Part shown: positions 38,816 through 49,030 of the stretch, one piece after another
How the letters are laid out: every line of letters starts with the position of its first letter
Position numbering within the stretch: position 1 is the first letter of the stretch
Source of the DNA: Burkholderiales bacterium
GTDB lineage: Bacteria; Pseudomonadota; Gammaproteobacteria; Burkholderiales; Burkholderiaceae_C
Length of the DNA stretch: 64,000 nt
Direction of reading: 5' to 3'
Assembly (NCBI GenBank): GCA_016223165.1
Contig: JACRPO010000001.1
Coordinates: forward strand, 310,001 to 374,000
Program-made: the position numbers and the translations under genes
The notes under the pieces: generated by a model
Told to the model about the DNA's origin: nothing
The model's database searches: none
The model's input: only the letters and a program-made list of their open reading frames with translations

Positions 38816-39304
38816 ATGAGAACCATCCCGCTGCCAGCGCAATGCTTGCGTCTCGCGGCCACCACGTGGCTGCTGCTGCTGGCCACGATGCTGAGCCCGG
38901 CGCTGGCCCAGAGCCGGCTGGAGCGATCCGGCATCACCCTCTACTGGGGACTCGTGCCGGCCGCGGTCGTGGCAGACAAGCACGCGCTGGCCGAACTGCA
39001 CGGCGGTCCGCCCAAGGGCGGCGGCCAGGTGCACCACCTCGTCGTGGCGCTCTACGACAGCGCGAGCGGCCGGCGCATCGAGGACGCGGTCGTGCGCGCG
39101 CAGCTCAGCGAGACCGGCATCGTCGACGAGCCCGCGAAGTACCTGGTGCCGATGAAGGTCAACGACCAGGCCAGCTACGGCCAGGTCTTCGGCGTTGCCA
39201 AGGATGGTCCGTACCGCTTCCGGGTCTGGGTGCGGCTGCCGCAGCGCACCGACGAGATCGAGTTCGCGGTCCAGGCGTGGTCGCCGCACCGCAACGAGCG
39301 CTGA
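38816..39304 (+). CDS. Exported beta-sandwich-type protein
   Basis: 162 residues with a signal peptide (residues about 10-32, ending A-L-A-Q-S). The mature protein has I-T-L-Y-W-G-L-V-P-A-A-V-V near 42, then G-Q-V-H-H-L-V-V-A-L-Y-D near 75 and Y-R-F-R-V-W-V-R-L near 135, an all-beta pattern reminiscent of periplasmic iron/copper-uptake accessory proteins. No firm family. GAGGAG-type ribosome site upstream. Followed by a small membrane protein after 10 bases. Confidence 0.62.
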   Translation: MRTIPLPAQCLRLAATTWLLLLATMLSPALAQSRLERSGITLYWGLVPAAVVADKHALAELHGGPPKGGGQVHHLVVALYDSASGRRIEDAVVRAQLSETGIVDEPAKYLVPMKVNDQASYGQVFGVAKDGPYRFRVWVRLPQRTDEIEFAVQAWSPHRNER

Positions 39305-39314
39305 AGGACATGCC

Positions 39315-39548
39315 ATGACCACTCCGTGGAAGCAAACCGGCACTGAATCAGGCCACGCTTGGCGGACGTGGACCTTCTGGATCTTCGCCGGCGCCGCGCT
39401 GTTGCTGCTGGTGCTGGAACACCGGGCGCATGTGCTCGGCTGGTGGCTGCACGCGCTGCTCGGGCTGTGCGTCGTGCTGCTCTACCTCATCGTGCGCTTC
39501 GACAACGGTAACGACAGCGACGGCGCCCGAAAACGCGGCCCGCGCTGA
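39315..39548 (+). CDS. Small two-segment membrane protein (DUF2933-like)
   Basis: 77 residues. Two adjacent hydrophobic segments (W-T-F-W-I-F-A-G-A-A-L-L-L-L-V-L, then W-W-L-H-A-L-L-G-L-C-V-V-L-L-Y-L-I-V) separated by E-H-R-A-H-V, with a charged tail. It resembles the DUF2933 protein at 36484 in layout but is shorter. Role unknown; position suggests a partner of the upstream exported protein or of the envelope. Confidence 0.6.
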   Translation: MTTPWKQTGTESGHAWRTWTFWIFAGAALLLLVLEHRAHVLGWWLHALLGLCVVLLYLIVRFDNGNDSDGARKRGPR

Positions 39549-39592
39549 ACGCCGGTCGGCCGGCCCTCGCCGCAACTCTGGAAGGTTCTTCA

Positions 39593-40372
39593 TTGGAAGC
39601 CATCGATCTCTCCGGCCGCAGAGGCCTCGTCGTCGGCGTCGCGAACGCCCACAGCCTGGCCTGGTCCGCGGCGCGGCACTTCCGCAATGCCGGGGCCGAA
39701 CTGGCGCTGACCTACTACAACGAGAAGGCATGGCCCTTCGTCGCACCGCTCGCTGGGCAGGTGCAGGCACAGCTGCTGCCCTGCAACGTGTTGCAGGAGG
39801 GGCAGCTGGAATCCGTATTCGACACGTTGCGCGAACGCTGGGGCCGGCTCGACTTCGTCTTCCACTCGATCGCGTCGGCGCGCAAGGAAGACCTGCAGGG
39901 GCGCCTCACCGATTGCTCGGGCGCCGGCTTCGCCGAGGCGATGCTGGTCTCATGCCACTCTTTCATCCGCATGGCCCGGCTGGCCGAGCCGCTGATGCGT
40001 GAGGGCGGCAGTCTCACCACAGTGAGTTACTACGGCGCCGAGAAGGTGGTCGAGCACTACAACGTGATTGGACCGGTGAAGGCCGCTCTGGAGGCCTCCG
40101 TGCGCTACCTGGCACACGAGCTCGGTCCAGGCGGCATCCGCGTCAATGCGATCTCCGCCGGACCGGTGCGCACCCGGGCTGCGTCCGGCATCACCCACTT
40201 CGACGAACTGCTCGACGAGGCCGCGCGCAAGTCGCCGCAGCGGCGCACGGTGGACAGCTGCGAGGTCGGCCGCGTGGCGCTGCTGCTGGCCAGCCCCTAC
40301 GCCTCGGCGATCACCGGCGAGGTGGTGCATGTCGACGCCGGCTTCCATGTCGAAGGCATGGTGTTCCATTGA
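39593..40372 (+). CDS. fabI: Enoyl-ACP reductase, FabI-type
   Basis: 259 residues from a TTG start at 39593 with GGAAGG seven bases upstream; this gives the expected N-terminus. Catalytic residues Tyr146, Tyr156 and Lys163 (Y-N-V-I-G-P-V-K) fall at the same numbers as I recall for E. coli FabI, and the NADH-binding loop reads V-G-V-A-N-A-H-S-L-A-W. FabI reduces enoyl-ACP in fatty-acid elongation. A second, clustered FabI-like enzyme beside DUF3141 and acetate kinase is probably specialised, for example acting on short enoyl thioesters or supplying fatty acids under low oxygen. The C-terminal loop has small differences from housekeeping FabI, so the substrate may differ. Confidence 0.88.
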   Translation: MEAIDLSGRRGLVVGVANAHSLAWSAARHFRNAGAELALTYYNEKAWPFVAPLAGQVQAQLLPCNVLQEGQLESVFDTLRERWGRLDFVFHSIASARKEDLQGRLTDCSGAGFAEAMLVSCHSFIRMARLAEPLMREGGSLTTVSYYGAEKVVEHYNVIGPVKAALEASVRYLAHELGPGGIRVNAISAGPVRTRAASGITHFDELLDEAARKSPQRRTVDSCEVGRVALLLASPYASAITGEVVHVDAGFHVEGMVFH

Positions 40373-40389
40373 AGTCACGGGACAAGGCC

Positions 40390-42159
40390 ATGCGCATCCT
40401 CTCCCTCAACTCCGGCAGCGCGACGCTCAAGTTCGGCGTCTTCGACCCGACATTGGCCACCCCGCTCATGGAGTCGACGATCGACCACCCCGCGGTCGAC
40501 GCCGCGGCGTTCGACGAGATCGAGCGCCAACTGCGTGATGCCGGCGTGGCAGCGGTCGATGCCGTCGGCCATCGCGTCGCGCATGGCGGGCCCCGCTTGA
40601 GCGCGGCCGTGCTCATCGATGCTGACGTCGAGCAGGAGATCGAGCACGCGACACCGCTGGCGCCCCAGCACAACCCGGTGGCCCTGGCCGGCATCCACCT
40701 CGCGCGCGGGCGCTGGCCGGGCCTGCCGCAGGTCGCCGTGTTCGACACGGCGTTTCATGCCGGCATGCCCGAGCAGGCGTCGACCTACGCGGTGCCGCAG
40801 GCCTGGCGTGACGCCGGCGTGCGGCGCTATGGCTTTCACGGCCTGTCGCACCAGCATGTTCTCGAGGCCGTGAGCGGTGCTCTGGAGCGTGCCCCCGGTG
40901 ACCTGCGCATCATCAGCTGCCACCTCGGCAACGGCGCAAGCGTCTGCGCGATCGATCGCGGCCGCTCCATCGACACCTCGATGGGAATGACGGCCCTGGA
41001 GGGGCTGGTGATGGGCACCCGCAGCGGCGACCTGGATCCCGGCGTGCCCGGTTTCGTCGCGCGGACACTCGGCATGGATCCGGTGCAGGTTGAAGCGGCG
41101 CTGTACCACGACAGCGGACTGAAGGCGCTGTCTGGCATCGGTTCGGACCTGCGCGAGATCGAGGCCCGGGCGCGCCAGGGGCACGCCGGTGCCCGCACGG
41201 CGCTGCAGGTCCACGCCTACCGCGTGCGCAAGTACATCGGAGCCTATGCCGTGGCAATGGGCGGCTGCGACGCCGTCGCCTTCACGGGTGGCGCAGGCGA
41301 GAACTCGCCCGCGCTGCGCCGGCGCATCCTGGAGGGCCTGGAGTTCCTCGGCCTGCGCCTGGACGAGGACCGCAACGAGTCCTTCGCTGCGTCCGCGGTT
41401 GTCACCGAACTGCAGGCACCGCGGTCGCAGGTCGCGGTGCTGGCGGTGCGGGCACGTGAACAGTGGGTCATCGCGCGTGAGACCGCGGCGGTGTTGCGCC
41501 GCGCCGGGCGGGCTGCGCAGCGGCAGGATCTCCCGATCCCGGTGGCGATCTCGGCCCACCACGTGCACCTGACCCAGGCTGCCGTCGAGATGCTGTTCGG
41601 CGCAGGCCACGCACTGCGCGTGCTGCAGCCGCTGAGTCAGCCCGGTTTCTTCGCCGCCGAGGAAACTGTCGCCGTGATCGGCGAGCGCGGCCGGCTCGAA
41701 CGTGTCCGCGTCGTCGGGCCCTGCCGCACGGCGAACCAGATCGAGGTCAGCCGCACCGAGGCCATCCAGCTCGGCATCGACGCGCCGCTGCGCCTGTCGG
41801 GCGATCTCGCAGGCACGCCCGAAGTCACCCTGGCAGGGCCGGCCAGGTCGTTGCGCACGACGGGATTGATCGTCGCACGCCGGCACCTGCACCTGACCAC
41901 CGCCGACGCACGGCGGCTCGGCGTCGAGACCCGCGCAGAAATCGAGGTCGCGCTGGAAACACCGCGTGGCACGGTGTTGCGGCATGTCGCGCTGCGCATC
42001 GACGACGGCGCGGTGCTCGAGCTGCACCTCGATACCGACGAGGCCAACGCCGCCGGACTGCGCGGCGCAGGCGGGGGCGTGCTGCAGCGATGCGAGTGCG
42101 CGGCCCGCATCCGTACGGCGGTGGATCACGAGGACCGTGCGTTTTGCGACGCACGGTAG
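40390..42159 (+). CDS. Acetate kinase - PduL phosphotransacylase fusion
   Basis: 589 residues from the ATG at 40390, which gives the family start M-R-I-L-S-L-N-S-G-S; a TTG at 40369 would add seven residues. Residues 1 to about 375 are acetate kinase (L-N-S-G-S-A-T-L-K-F, G-F-H-G-L-S-H, H-L-G-N-G-A-S, G-T-R-S-G-D-L-D-P, G-G-A-G-E-N). Residues about 380-580 are PduL-type phosphate acyltransferase: A-H-H-V-H-L near 390, L-S-Q-P-G-F-F-A-A-E-E-T near 420, R-V-V-G-P near 445, and the second R-R-H-L-H-L-T near 500, the His pairs that bind zinc. One polypeptide could turn acetyl-CoA (or propionyl-CoA) plus Pi and ADP into acetate and ATP with the acyl phosphate handed over locally. No frameshift or stop lies between the domains. 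Confidence 0.9.
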   Translation: MRILSLNSGSATLKFGVFDPTLATPLMESTIDHPAVDAAAFDEIERQLRDAGVAAVDAVGHRVAHGGPRLSAAVLIDADVEQEIEHATPLAPQHNPVALAGIHLARGRWPGLPQVAVFDTAFHAGMPEQASTYAVPQAWRDAGVRRYGFHGLSHQHVLEAVSGALERAPGDLRIISCHLGNGASVCAIDRGRSIDTSMGMTALEGLVMGTRSGDLDPGVPGFVARTLGMDPVQVEAALYHDSGLKALSGIGSDLREIEARARQGHAGARTALQVHAYRVRKYIGAYAVAMGGCDAVAFTGGAGENSPALRRRILEGLEFLGLRLDEDRNESFAASAVVTELQAPRSQVAVLAVRAREQWVIARETAAVLRRAGRAAQRQDLPIPVAISAHHVHLTQAAVEMLFGAGHALRVLQPLSQPGFFAAEETVAVIGERGRLERVRVVGPCRTANQIEVSRTEAIQLGIDAPLRLSGDLAGTPEVTLAGPARSLRTTGLIVARRHLHLTTADARRLGVETRAEIEVALETPRGTVLRHVALRIDDGAVLELHLDTDEANAAGLRGAGGGVLQRCECAARIRTAVDHEDRAFCDAR

Positions 42160-42178
42160 AGCGGACCCGGAGCAGCCC

Positions 42179-42340
42179 GTGGCAACGAACCAGGCCGCCC
42201 TGAGCGGCACGGCAGACGCGCCGCTGCTACCGATGGCCGCCTTTCGGCGCGGCACGGGACCGCACCAGATCGTCGCGTCCAAGCGCGAAGGCGGAGCGTG
42301 GCCGGTCCCGCTGACCCGCCGCGATCTCTACCGCGGGTGA
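42179..42340 (+). CDS. Small hypothetical protein (53 residues)
   Basis: A GTG at 42179 with CCCGGAG upstream opens a short frame ending six bases before the MFS gene. It lies in an otherwise unexplained 187-base gap of an operon. The product (V-A-T-N-Q-A-A-L-S-G..., ending R-R-D-L-Y-R-G) has no known motif. It is supported only by ribosome site, spacing and direction; it may be chance. Confidence 0.3.
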   Translation: MATNQAALSGTADAPLLPMAAFRRGTGPHQIVASKREGGAWPVPLTRRDLYRG

Positions 42341-42346
42341 GCAGGC

Positions 42347-43567
42347 ATGGCAGTCGCCTTCTCCGCAACCGGAAGGCGGGTCGCGACGGACCTGTCGACC
42401 GGCGACTTCGCGGCGCTGCTTGCCGCCGCGATGGCGGTGTCGATGGCCTATGGCGTGACGCTGCCACTGGTGCCCGGGCTGGTGGAGCGCGCAGGGGTCG
42501 GCGAGGTGGCCGACGTGGACAGCCACACGGGCTGGATCACCGGCGTGTACACGCTCGCGCTGTTCCTGTTCGCACCCGCCTGGGGAGCGCTCGCGGATCG
42601 AATCGACCGGCGCTGGGTCCTTGCCGCCGGACTGGCCGGCTCGAGCGCGGCGCTCTGGGCCCTGACCTTGCCCTCCGGGATGCGCGGGCTCTACGCGCTG
42701 CGTGCGATGGCCGGCCTGATGTCGGCGGCGGTGCTGCCGGCTGTGTTCGCCTGCGTCGTCACCGCGTCCGCGCCGTCCCGGTTGCAGCGCCGCTTTGCCT
42801 GGATCGCGTCGGCCACGGCGCTGGGCTTTCTGCTCGGGCCGGCGCTCGGCGACGGGCTGACAGGTCTGATGCGTGCGCCAGCCCTCGGGGATGCCGCGTC
42901 CGCCACGCTGCCGCTGGACGTGGTCGCCATCGTCGGGCTGCTGGCTGTGGTGAGCGTGCTCGGCCTGCCGCCCAACCGCGCCCGTGTGACGCTGGGCGGT
43001 GCACGCCCTGGCGACGAACGGCGCATCGGGCGCTCGCTGCTGCTCACGGCTCTCGTCGTGCTGGCGATCACGGTGGCCGAGGTCGGCGTGACGCTGGCAG
43101 CGCGCCGCGTGCCGCCAGCCGGGCCGGTGCCGGTGTCGGTGTACTTTGCGTTGTGCAGCGGCGTGATGATCGCCGTGCAGTTCTGGGCCTTGCCGCGTCT
43201 GGAGCGCAGACTGGGCGAGCCGCGGCTCGTCGTCGTCGCGCTGGCGGTGCTGTCGGCGGGCCTTGGCCTGTTGGCCGTCTCGAACGCGGGCTTCGTGACG
43301 GCGGCGGCGTTCGTGCTGGCGGCCGCGGGCATCGGCGTGCTCATCCCGTCGCTGGCCGTGCGCATCTCGAGCGCAGCCGGCGCGCGACAAGGCTGGGCCA
43401 TGGGCCGGCAGGCTGCGGCCGCGAACCTCGGACAGGCCGTCGGCGCAGCGGCTACCGGCAGCTTGTTTGCGCTCGCACCGCCGCTGCCGTTCCTCATTGC
43501 CGGCGCGCTGGTCGCCGCAGCCGCGGTCGCGGCGGCATGGGAGGGCGCCACGCGCCGCTCGCCGTGA
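42347..43567 (+). CDS. MFS transporter
   Basis: 406 residues with twelve hydrophobic segments, an MFS motif A-D-R-I-D-R-R after segment 2 (near 80) and its second-half equivalent E-R-R-L-G-E-P-R near 295. Drug:H+ antiporter-like pattern (R-A-M-A-G-L in segment 4). Inner membrane. The substrate is unknown; being next to acetate kinase and the copper ATPase, an organic acid or metal-chelate carrier is possible. It follows a very small frame and precedes the ATPase gene by 76 bases. Confidence 0.87.
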   Translation: MAVAFSATGRRVATDLSTGDFAALLAAAMAVSMAYGVTLPLVPGLVERAGVGEVADVDSHTGWITGVYTLALFLFAPAWGALADRIDRRWVLAAGLAGSSAALWALTLPSGMRGLYALRAMAGLMSAAVLPAVFACVVTASAPSRLQRRFAWIASATALGFLLGPALGDGLTGLMRAPALGDAASATLPLDVVAIVGLLAVVSVLGLPPNRARVTLGGARPGDERRIGRSLLLTALVVLAITVAEVGVTLAARRVPPAGPVPVSVYFALCSGVMIAVQFWALPRLERRLGEPRLVVVALAVLSAGLGLLAVSNAGFVTAAAFVLAAAGIGVLIPSLAVRISSAAGARQGWAMGRQAAAANLGQAVGAAATGSLFALAPPLPFLIAGALVAAAAVAAAWEGATRRSP

Positions 43568-43643
43568 CAGCTCATGCGCATTCGTTCCACGGCCCGGCCC
43601 GCATCGCCGGGGCGCGATCCCATGCACCGACTGGGAGATGAAC

Positions 43644-46082
43644 ATGACACAGGCAGTGCTTCACGACGGACCCGCCGGGCTGGCCGCCTCGGTCGATCCG
43701 GTGTGCGGAATGACCGTCGACCCGAGCAGAGCGGCCGGACGCGCCGAGCACGGTGGGCGGTCCTACCTGTTCTGCTCGGGACACTGCCTGAGCGAGTTCC
43801 AGCGCGATCCCGCGCGTTACGCCGGCATTCCCGCCAGGGCGTCCGATGCCGCGCCGATGTCCACGCCGGACCCCACGCGGAGTTCCACGTTCGCCGGTGC
43901 CACCGCGGCGGTCGGCGCGGACCTGCACACCGCGGGCCGTCCACCGCAGACGGTGCTGCGGCGCGGCGAGTCGGGCCAGGCCAAGGACCCGGTGTGCGGC
44001 ATGGTGGTCGCCAAGGCGACCGCGCTGCGCACCGAGCGGGCCGGGCGCAGCTACTACTTCTGCAGCGCCGGTTGCCAACGCACGTTCGAGTCGCCGGAGA
44101 CCGAGCTCAAGTCGATGCGCACGCGCGTCACGATCGCGCTGACCGGCGTGCTCGCGCTGGCGATCATGCGTGCCGGTGCCTTCATTGCGCTGGCGACCGG
44201 CGCGACGTTGCTGACCTGGGTGCCCATCCCGGCGCTGCCCTGGTTCACCTGGGGCGTGTGGCTGTTCCTGCTGGTGACGCCGGTGCAGTTCATCGGCGGC
44301 TGGAGCTTCTACATCGGAGCCTTCAACGCGCTGCGCAACCGCTCCATCAACATGGACCTGCTCATTGCGCTGGGCACGTCCGTCGCCTACTTCTACAGCG
44401 TCGCCGTGCTGTTCTTCCCGTCGGTGCTGCCGGTCAAGGTCGAGGAACGCGACGTCTACTTCGAGGTCTCGGCGGTGATCATCGCCTTCGTGCTGCTGGG
44501 CAAGTACATGGAGGAGATCATCAAGAAGCATTCCTCCGCGGCGGTGCGCAAGCTGCTCGACCTCAGGCCCGCGACCGCGCACGTGCTGCGCGGCGGCGAG
44601 GAGGTCGAGATCCCGGCCGAGCAGGTCATGGTGGGCGAGACGATCGTCGTGCGCCCCGGCGAACGCATCGCCACCGACGGCCTCGTCGTCGAGGGCACGT
44701 CGTCGGTGGACGAGTCGATGCTCACCGGCGAGTCGATGCCGGTCGACAAGCAGGCCGGCGCGCCGGTGATCGGCGGCACGCTGAACCGCAGCGGCAGCTT
44801 CCGCTTCCGGGCCTCGCGCATCGGCGCCGAGACGGCACTCGCGCAGATCGTCAAGATGGTCGAGGACGCGCAGACCAGCAGTGCGCCGATCCAGCGCATC
44901 GCCGACCAGGTGACGCGCTACTTCGTGCCGGCGGTGGTGGGCACGGCGATCCTCGCGTTCGCGCTCTGGTGGCTGGCCGGCAATTTCCCGCAGGGCCTGC
45001 TCGCGTTCATCGCGGTGCTCATCATCGCCTGTCCCTGCGCACTCGGCATCGCCACCCCGGCGGCGCTGATGGTGGGCGTGGGCCGCGGTGCGCAGGCAGG
45101 CATCCTGATCCGCGGCGGCGAGATCCTCGAGAAGGCCGAGCGGCTCACGACGGTCGTGTTCGACAAGACCGGGACGCTGACGCGCGGCGAGCCGGCCCTG
45201 ACCGATCTGCAGCCCTGCGGGCACTGCGACCACGACCAGGCTTTGCGCCTGGCCGCCAGCCTGGAGGCCGGCTCCGAGCATCCGCTGGCCGAGGCCATCC
45301 TGCGTGGCGCCAGGGAGACCGGCATCGAACCCTGCGTGGTGCAGGGCTTCGAGGCCGTGCCAGGCCATGGCGTGCGCGGCCAGGTCGACGGGCGCGAGGT
45401 GCTGTTCGGCAACCGGCGGCTGATGGAGGGGGCCGGCATCGACGTCGCGTCGGTCGCTCAGGACATGGAGCGCTTCCAGGCGGACGGCAAGACGGCAATG
45501 CTGCTCGCCTGCGAGGGCGAGCTTGCCGCACTCATCGCGGTGGCCGACACGATCAAGCCCGAGGCGCGCGAGGCCGTGCGGTCACTGCGCGCCGAAGGCG
45601 TCGAGGTGGTGATGCTGACCGGCGACAACGCCCGCACCGCGGCGGCGATCGGCCGCGCGCTGGAGATCGACCGGGTGATCGCCGACGTGCTGCCCTCCGA
45701 CAAGGCGCGCGTCATCAAGGAACTGCAGCAGGCCGGCAAGGTGGTCGCGATGGTCGGCGACGGCGTCAACGACGCCCCGGCGCTGGCGACCGCGGACATC
45801 GGCATCGCCATCGGTTCGGGCTCGGACGTGGCCAAGGAGACCGGCGGCATCATTCTCGTGCGCAGCGACGTGCGCGACGTGGTGACAGGCATCCGGCTGT
45901 CGCGGGCGACCATGCGCACGATCAAGCGCAACCTGTTCTGGGCCTTCATCTACAACGCGGTTGGCGTGCCGATCGCCGCGTTCGGGTTGCTCAACCCGAT
46001 CATCGCTGCGGCGGCGATGGCGCTGTCCTCGCTGTCGGTGATCGTCAATTCGGCGCTGCTCAAACGGGCGCGCCTGCAATGA
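43644..46082 (+). CDS. Copper-translocating P1B-type ATPase with two YHS domains
   Basis: 812 residues; the ATG at 43644 is preferred over 43638 because GGGAG is then six bases upstream. Instead of HMA repeats the N-terminus carries two YHS domains (D18-P-V-C-G-M, D115-P-V-C-G-M, each followed by Y-x-F-C-S). Eight membrane segments with C463-P-C, phosphorylation site D507-K-T-G-T, T-G-E-S-M-P and G-D-G-V-N-D-A-P identify a Cu(I)-type exporter (P1B-1). It pumps copper out of the cytoplasm, or supplies it to cuproproteins such as oxidases under low oxygen. ATGA overlap leads to a tiny downstream frame. Confidence 0.95.
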   Translation: MTQAVLHDGPAGLAASVDPVCGMTVDPSRAAGRAEHGGRSYLFCSGHCLSEFQRDPARYAGIPARASDAAPMSTPDPTRSSTFAGATAAVGADLHTAGRPPQTVLRRGESGQAKDPVCGMVVAKATALRTERAGRSYYFCSAGCQRTFESPETELKSMRTRVTIALTGVLALAIMRAGAFIALATGATLLTWVPIPALPWFTWGVWLFLLVTPVQFIGGWSFYIGAFNALRNRSINMDLLIALGTSVAYFYSVAVLFFPSVLPVKVEERDVYFEVSAVIIAFVLLGKYMEEIIKKHSSAAVRKLLDLRPATAHVLRGGEEVEIPAEQVMVGETIVVRPGERIATDGLVVEGTSSVDESMLTGESMPVDKQAGAPVIGGTLNRSGSFRFRASRIGAETALAQIVKMVEDAQTSSAPIQRIADQVTRYFVPAVVGTAILAFALWWLAGNFPQGLLAFIAVLIIACPCALGIATPAALMVGVGRGAQAGILIRGGEILEKAERLTTVVFDKTGTLTRGEPALTDLQPCGHCDHDQALRLAASLEAGSEHPLAEAILRGARETGIEPCVVQGFEAVPGHGVRGQVDGREVLFGNRRLMEGAGIDVASVAQDMERFQADGKTAMLLACEGELAALIAVADTIKPEAREAVRSLRAEGVEVVMLTGDNARTAAAIGRALEIDRVIADVLPSDKARVIKELQQAGKVVAMVGDGVNDAPALATADIGIAIGSGSDVAKETGGIILVRSDVRDVVTGIRLSRATMRTIKRNLFWAFIYNAVGVPIAAFGLLNPIIAAAAMALSSLSVIVNSALLKRARLQ

Positions 46083-46096
46083 CGACGGAGGTCGCC

Positions 46097-46315
46097 ATGG
46101 GATTCGTGACGTGGCCGGAGTTCGCCAACCGCTGGATGTGGCTGTGTCCGATCCTCGCCGTGGTGATCGCCGCGGCAGTTCTGTGGTCCCTCGGCTTGAG
46201 CTGGTGGAGTGCGCTGCTGGCCGCTGTCATGCTCGTCTGTCCGGTGCTGATCCTCTGGGGCGCCATTCAGGTCGCCCTCGACGAGCGGCGATCACGCCGG
46301 CGCCCCGGCACCTGA
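46097..46315 (+). CDS. Small two-segment membrane protein
   Basis: 72 residues from the ATG at 46097 (GGAG six bases upstream); an ATG at 46079 overlaps the ATPase stop and is the alternative. Two hydrophobic segments (L-C-P-I-L-A-V-V-I-A-A-A-V-L-W-S-L, then A-L-L-A-A-V-M-L-V-C-P-V-L-I-L-W) with paired C-P motifs, then a basic tail. It resembles small membrane partners of metal ATPases; no name. Confidence 0.6.
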   Translation: MGFVTWPEFANRWMWLCPILAVVIAAAVLWSLGLSWWSALLAAVMLVCPVLILWGAIQVALDERRSRRRPGT

Positions 46316-46340
46316 CCCTGATTCCCTGGAGGAGTTGTTC

Positions 46341-48238
<1,898 letters not shown>

Positions 48239-48242
<4 letters not shown>

Positions 48243-49024
48243 CCATGCTGACGCCGATGACACGGCGGGACACCCTGCGCCTGGCGGCGGCCGTCGCGCC
48301 GCTCAGCCTGTTGCCGCGGCGACCGGTCCTCGCGCAGCCTTCCGAAGGGCGCGAGATCCTCGACAAGGTCGAGAAGCTGCTGTGGGGCCGCACCGTGCAG
48401 GGCGAGTACGAGATGACGATCGCCACGCCGCGCTGGCAGCGCACGCTCGGCCTGCGCCTGTGGATGGACCGGCCGCGGCGCTCGTTCGTGCGCATCGTCT
48501 CGCCGGCCAAGGAGGCCGGCATCGGCTCGCTGCGCATCGGCAGCGAGATGTGGAACTACCTGCCCAACGTCGAACGCATCGTCAAGATTCCGCCGTCGAT
48601 GATGCTGCAGCCGTGGATGGGCTCGGACTTCACCAACGACGACCTCGTCAAGGAGAGCAGCATCCTCGACGACTACACGCACAAGGTGATGGCGACCGTG
48701 CAGGTCGACGGCGAGGCGATCGTGCAGGTCGAGGCCGTGCCGAAGCCCGACGCGGCGGTGGTCTGGGGCCGCATCGTCTACTGGGTGCGGCGCGCCGACA
48801 CGATGCCGCTGAAGCAGGAGTTCTTCAGCGAGCGCGGCGAGCGCGTGCGCGTGCTGGCCTTCTCCGACGTGAGGATGGTCGGCGGGCGTGTCCTGCCGAC
48901 GCGCTGGGACATGCGGCCCGACGCCAAGCCGGGGAACGCAACCACGGTGGTGCTCAAGGACGCCGTGTTCGACCGCCCGGTGGACGACGAGATCTTCAGC
49001 CAGCGCAACCTGCAGAAGCGATAG
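48239..49024 (+). CDS. LolA-like outer-membrane lipoprotein-sorting protein, Tat signal
   Basis: 261 residues; ATGA overlap with ftsH. The N-terminus has T-R-R-D-T-L-R-L and a hydrophobic stretch, ending L-A-Q, so Tat export of a folded protein is predicted. The mature domain has the LolA/LolB-like beta-barrel signature (W-M-D-R-P-R-R-S-F-V-R-I, then M-W-N-Y-L-P-N-V-E-R-I-V-K-I-P-P-S-M-M near 118). This outer-membrane lipoprotein-sorting group is often found with MacB-like ABC genes or MMPL pumps. It would carry a lipid or lipoprotein between membranes. Confidence 0.85.
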
Positions 49025-49030
49025 GAAGCG

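Noticed and set aside
40390..42159. Bacterial microcompartment locus because of the PduL domain
   Set aside because: No shell proteins, diol dehydratase or encapsulation peptide were found.
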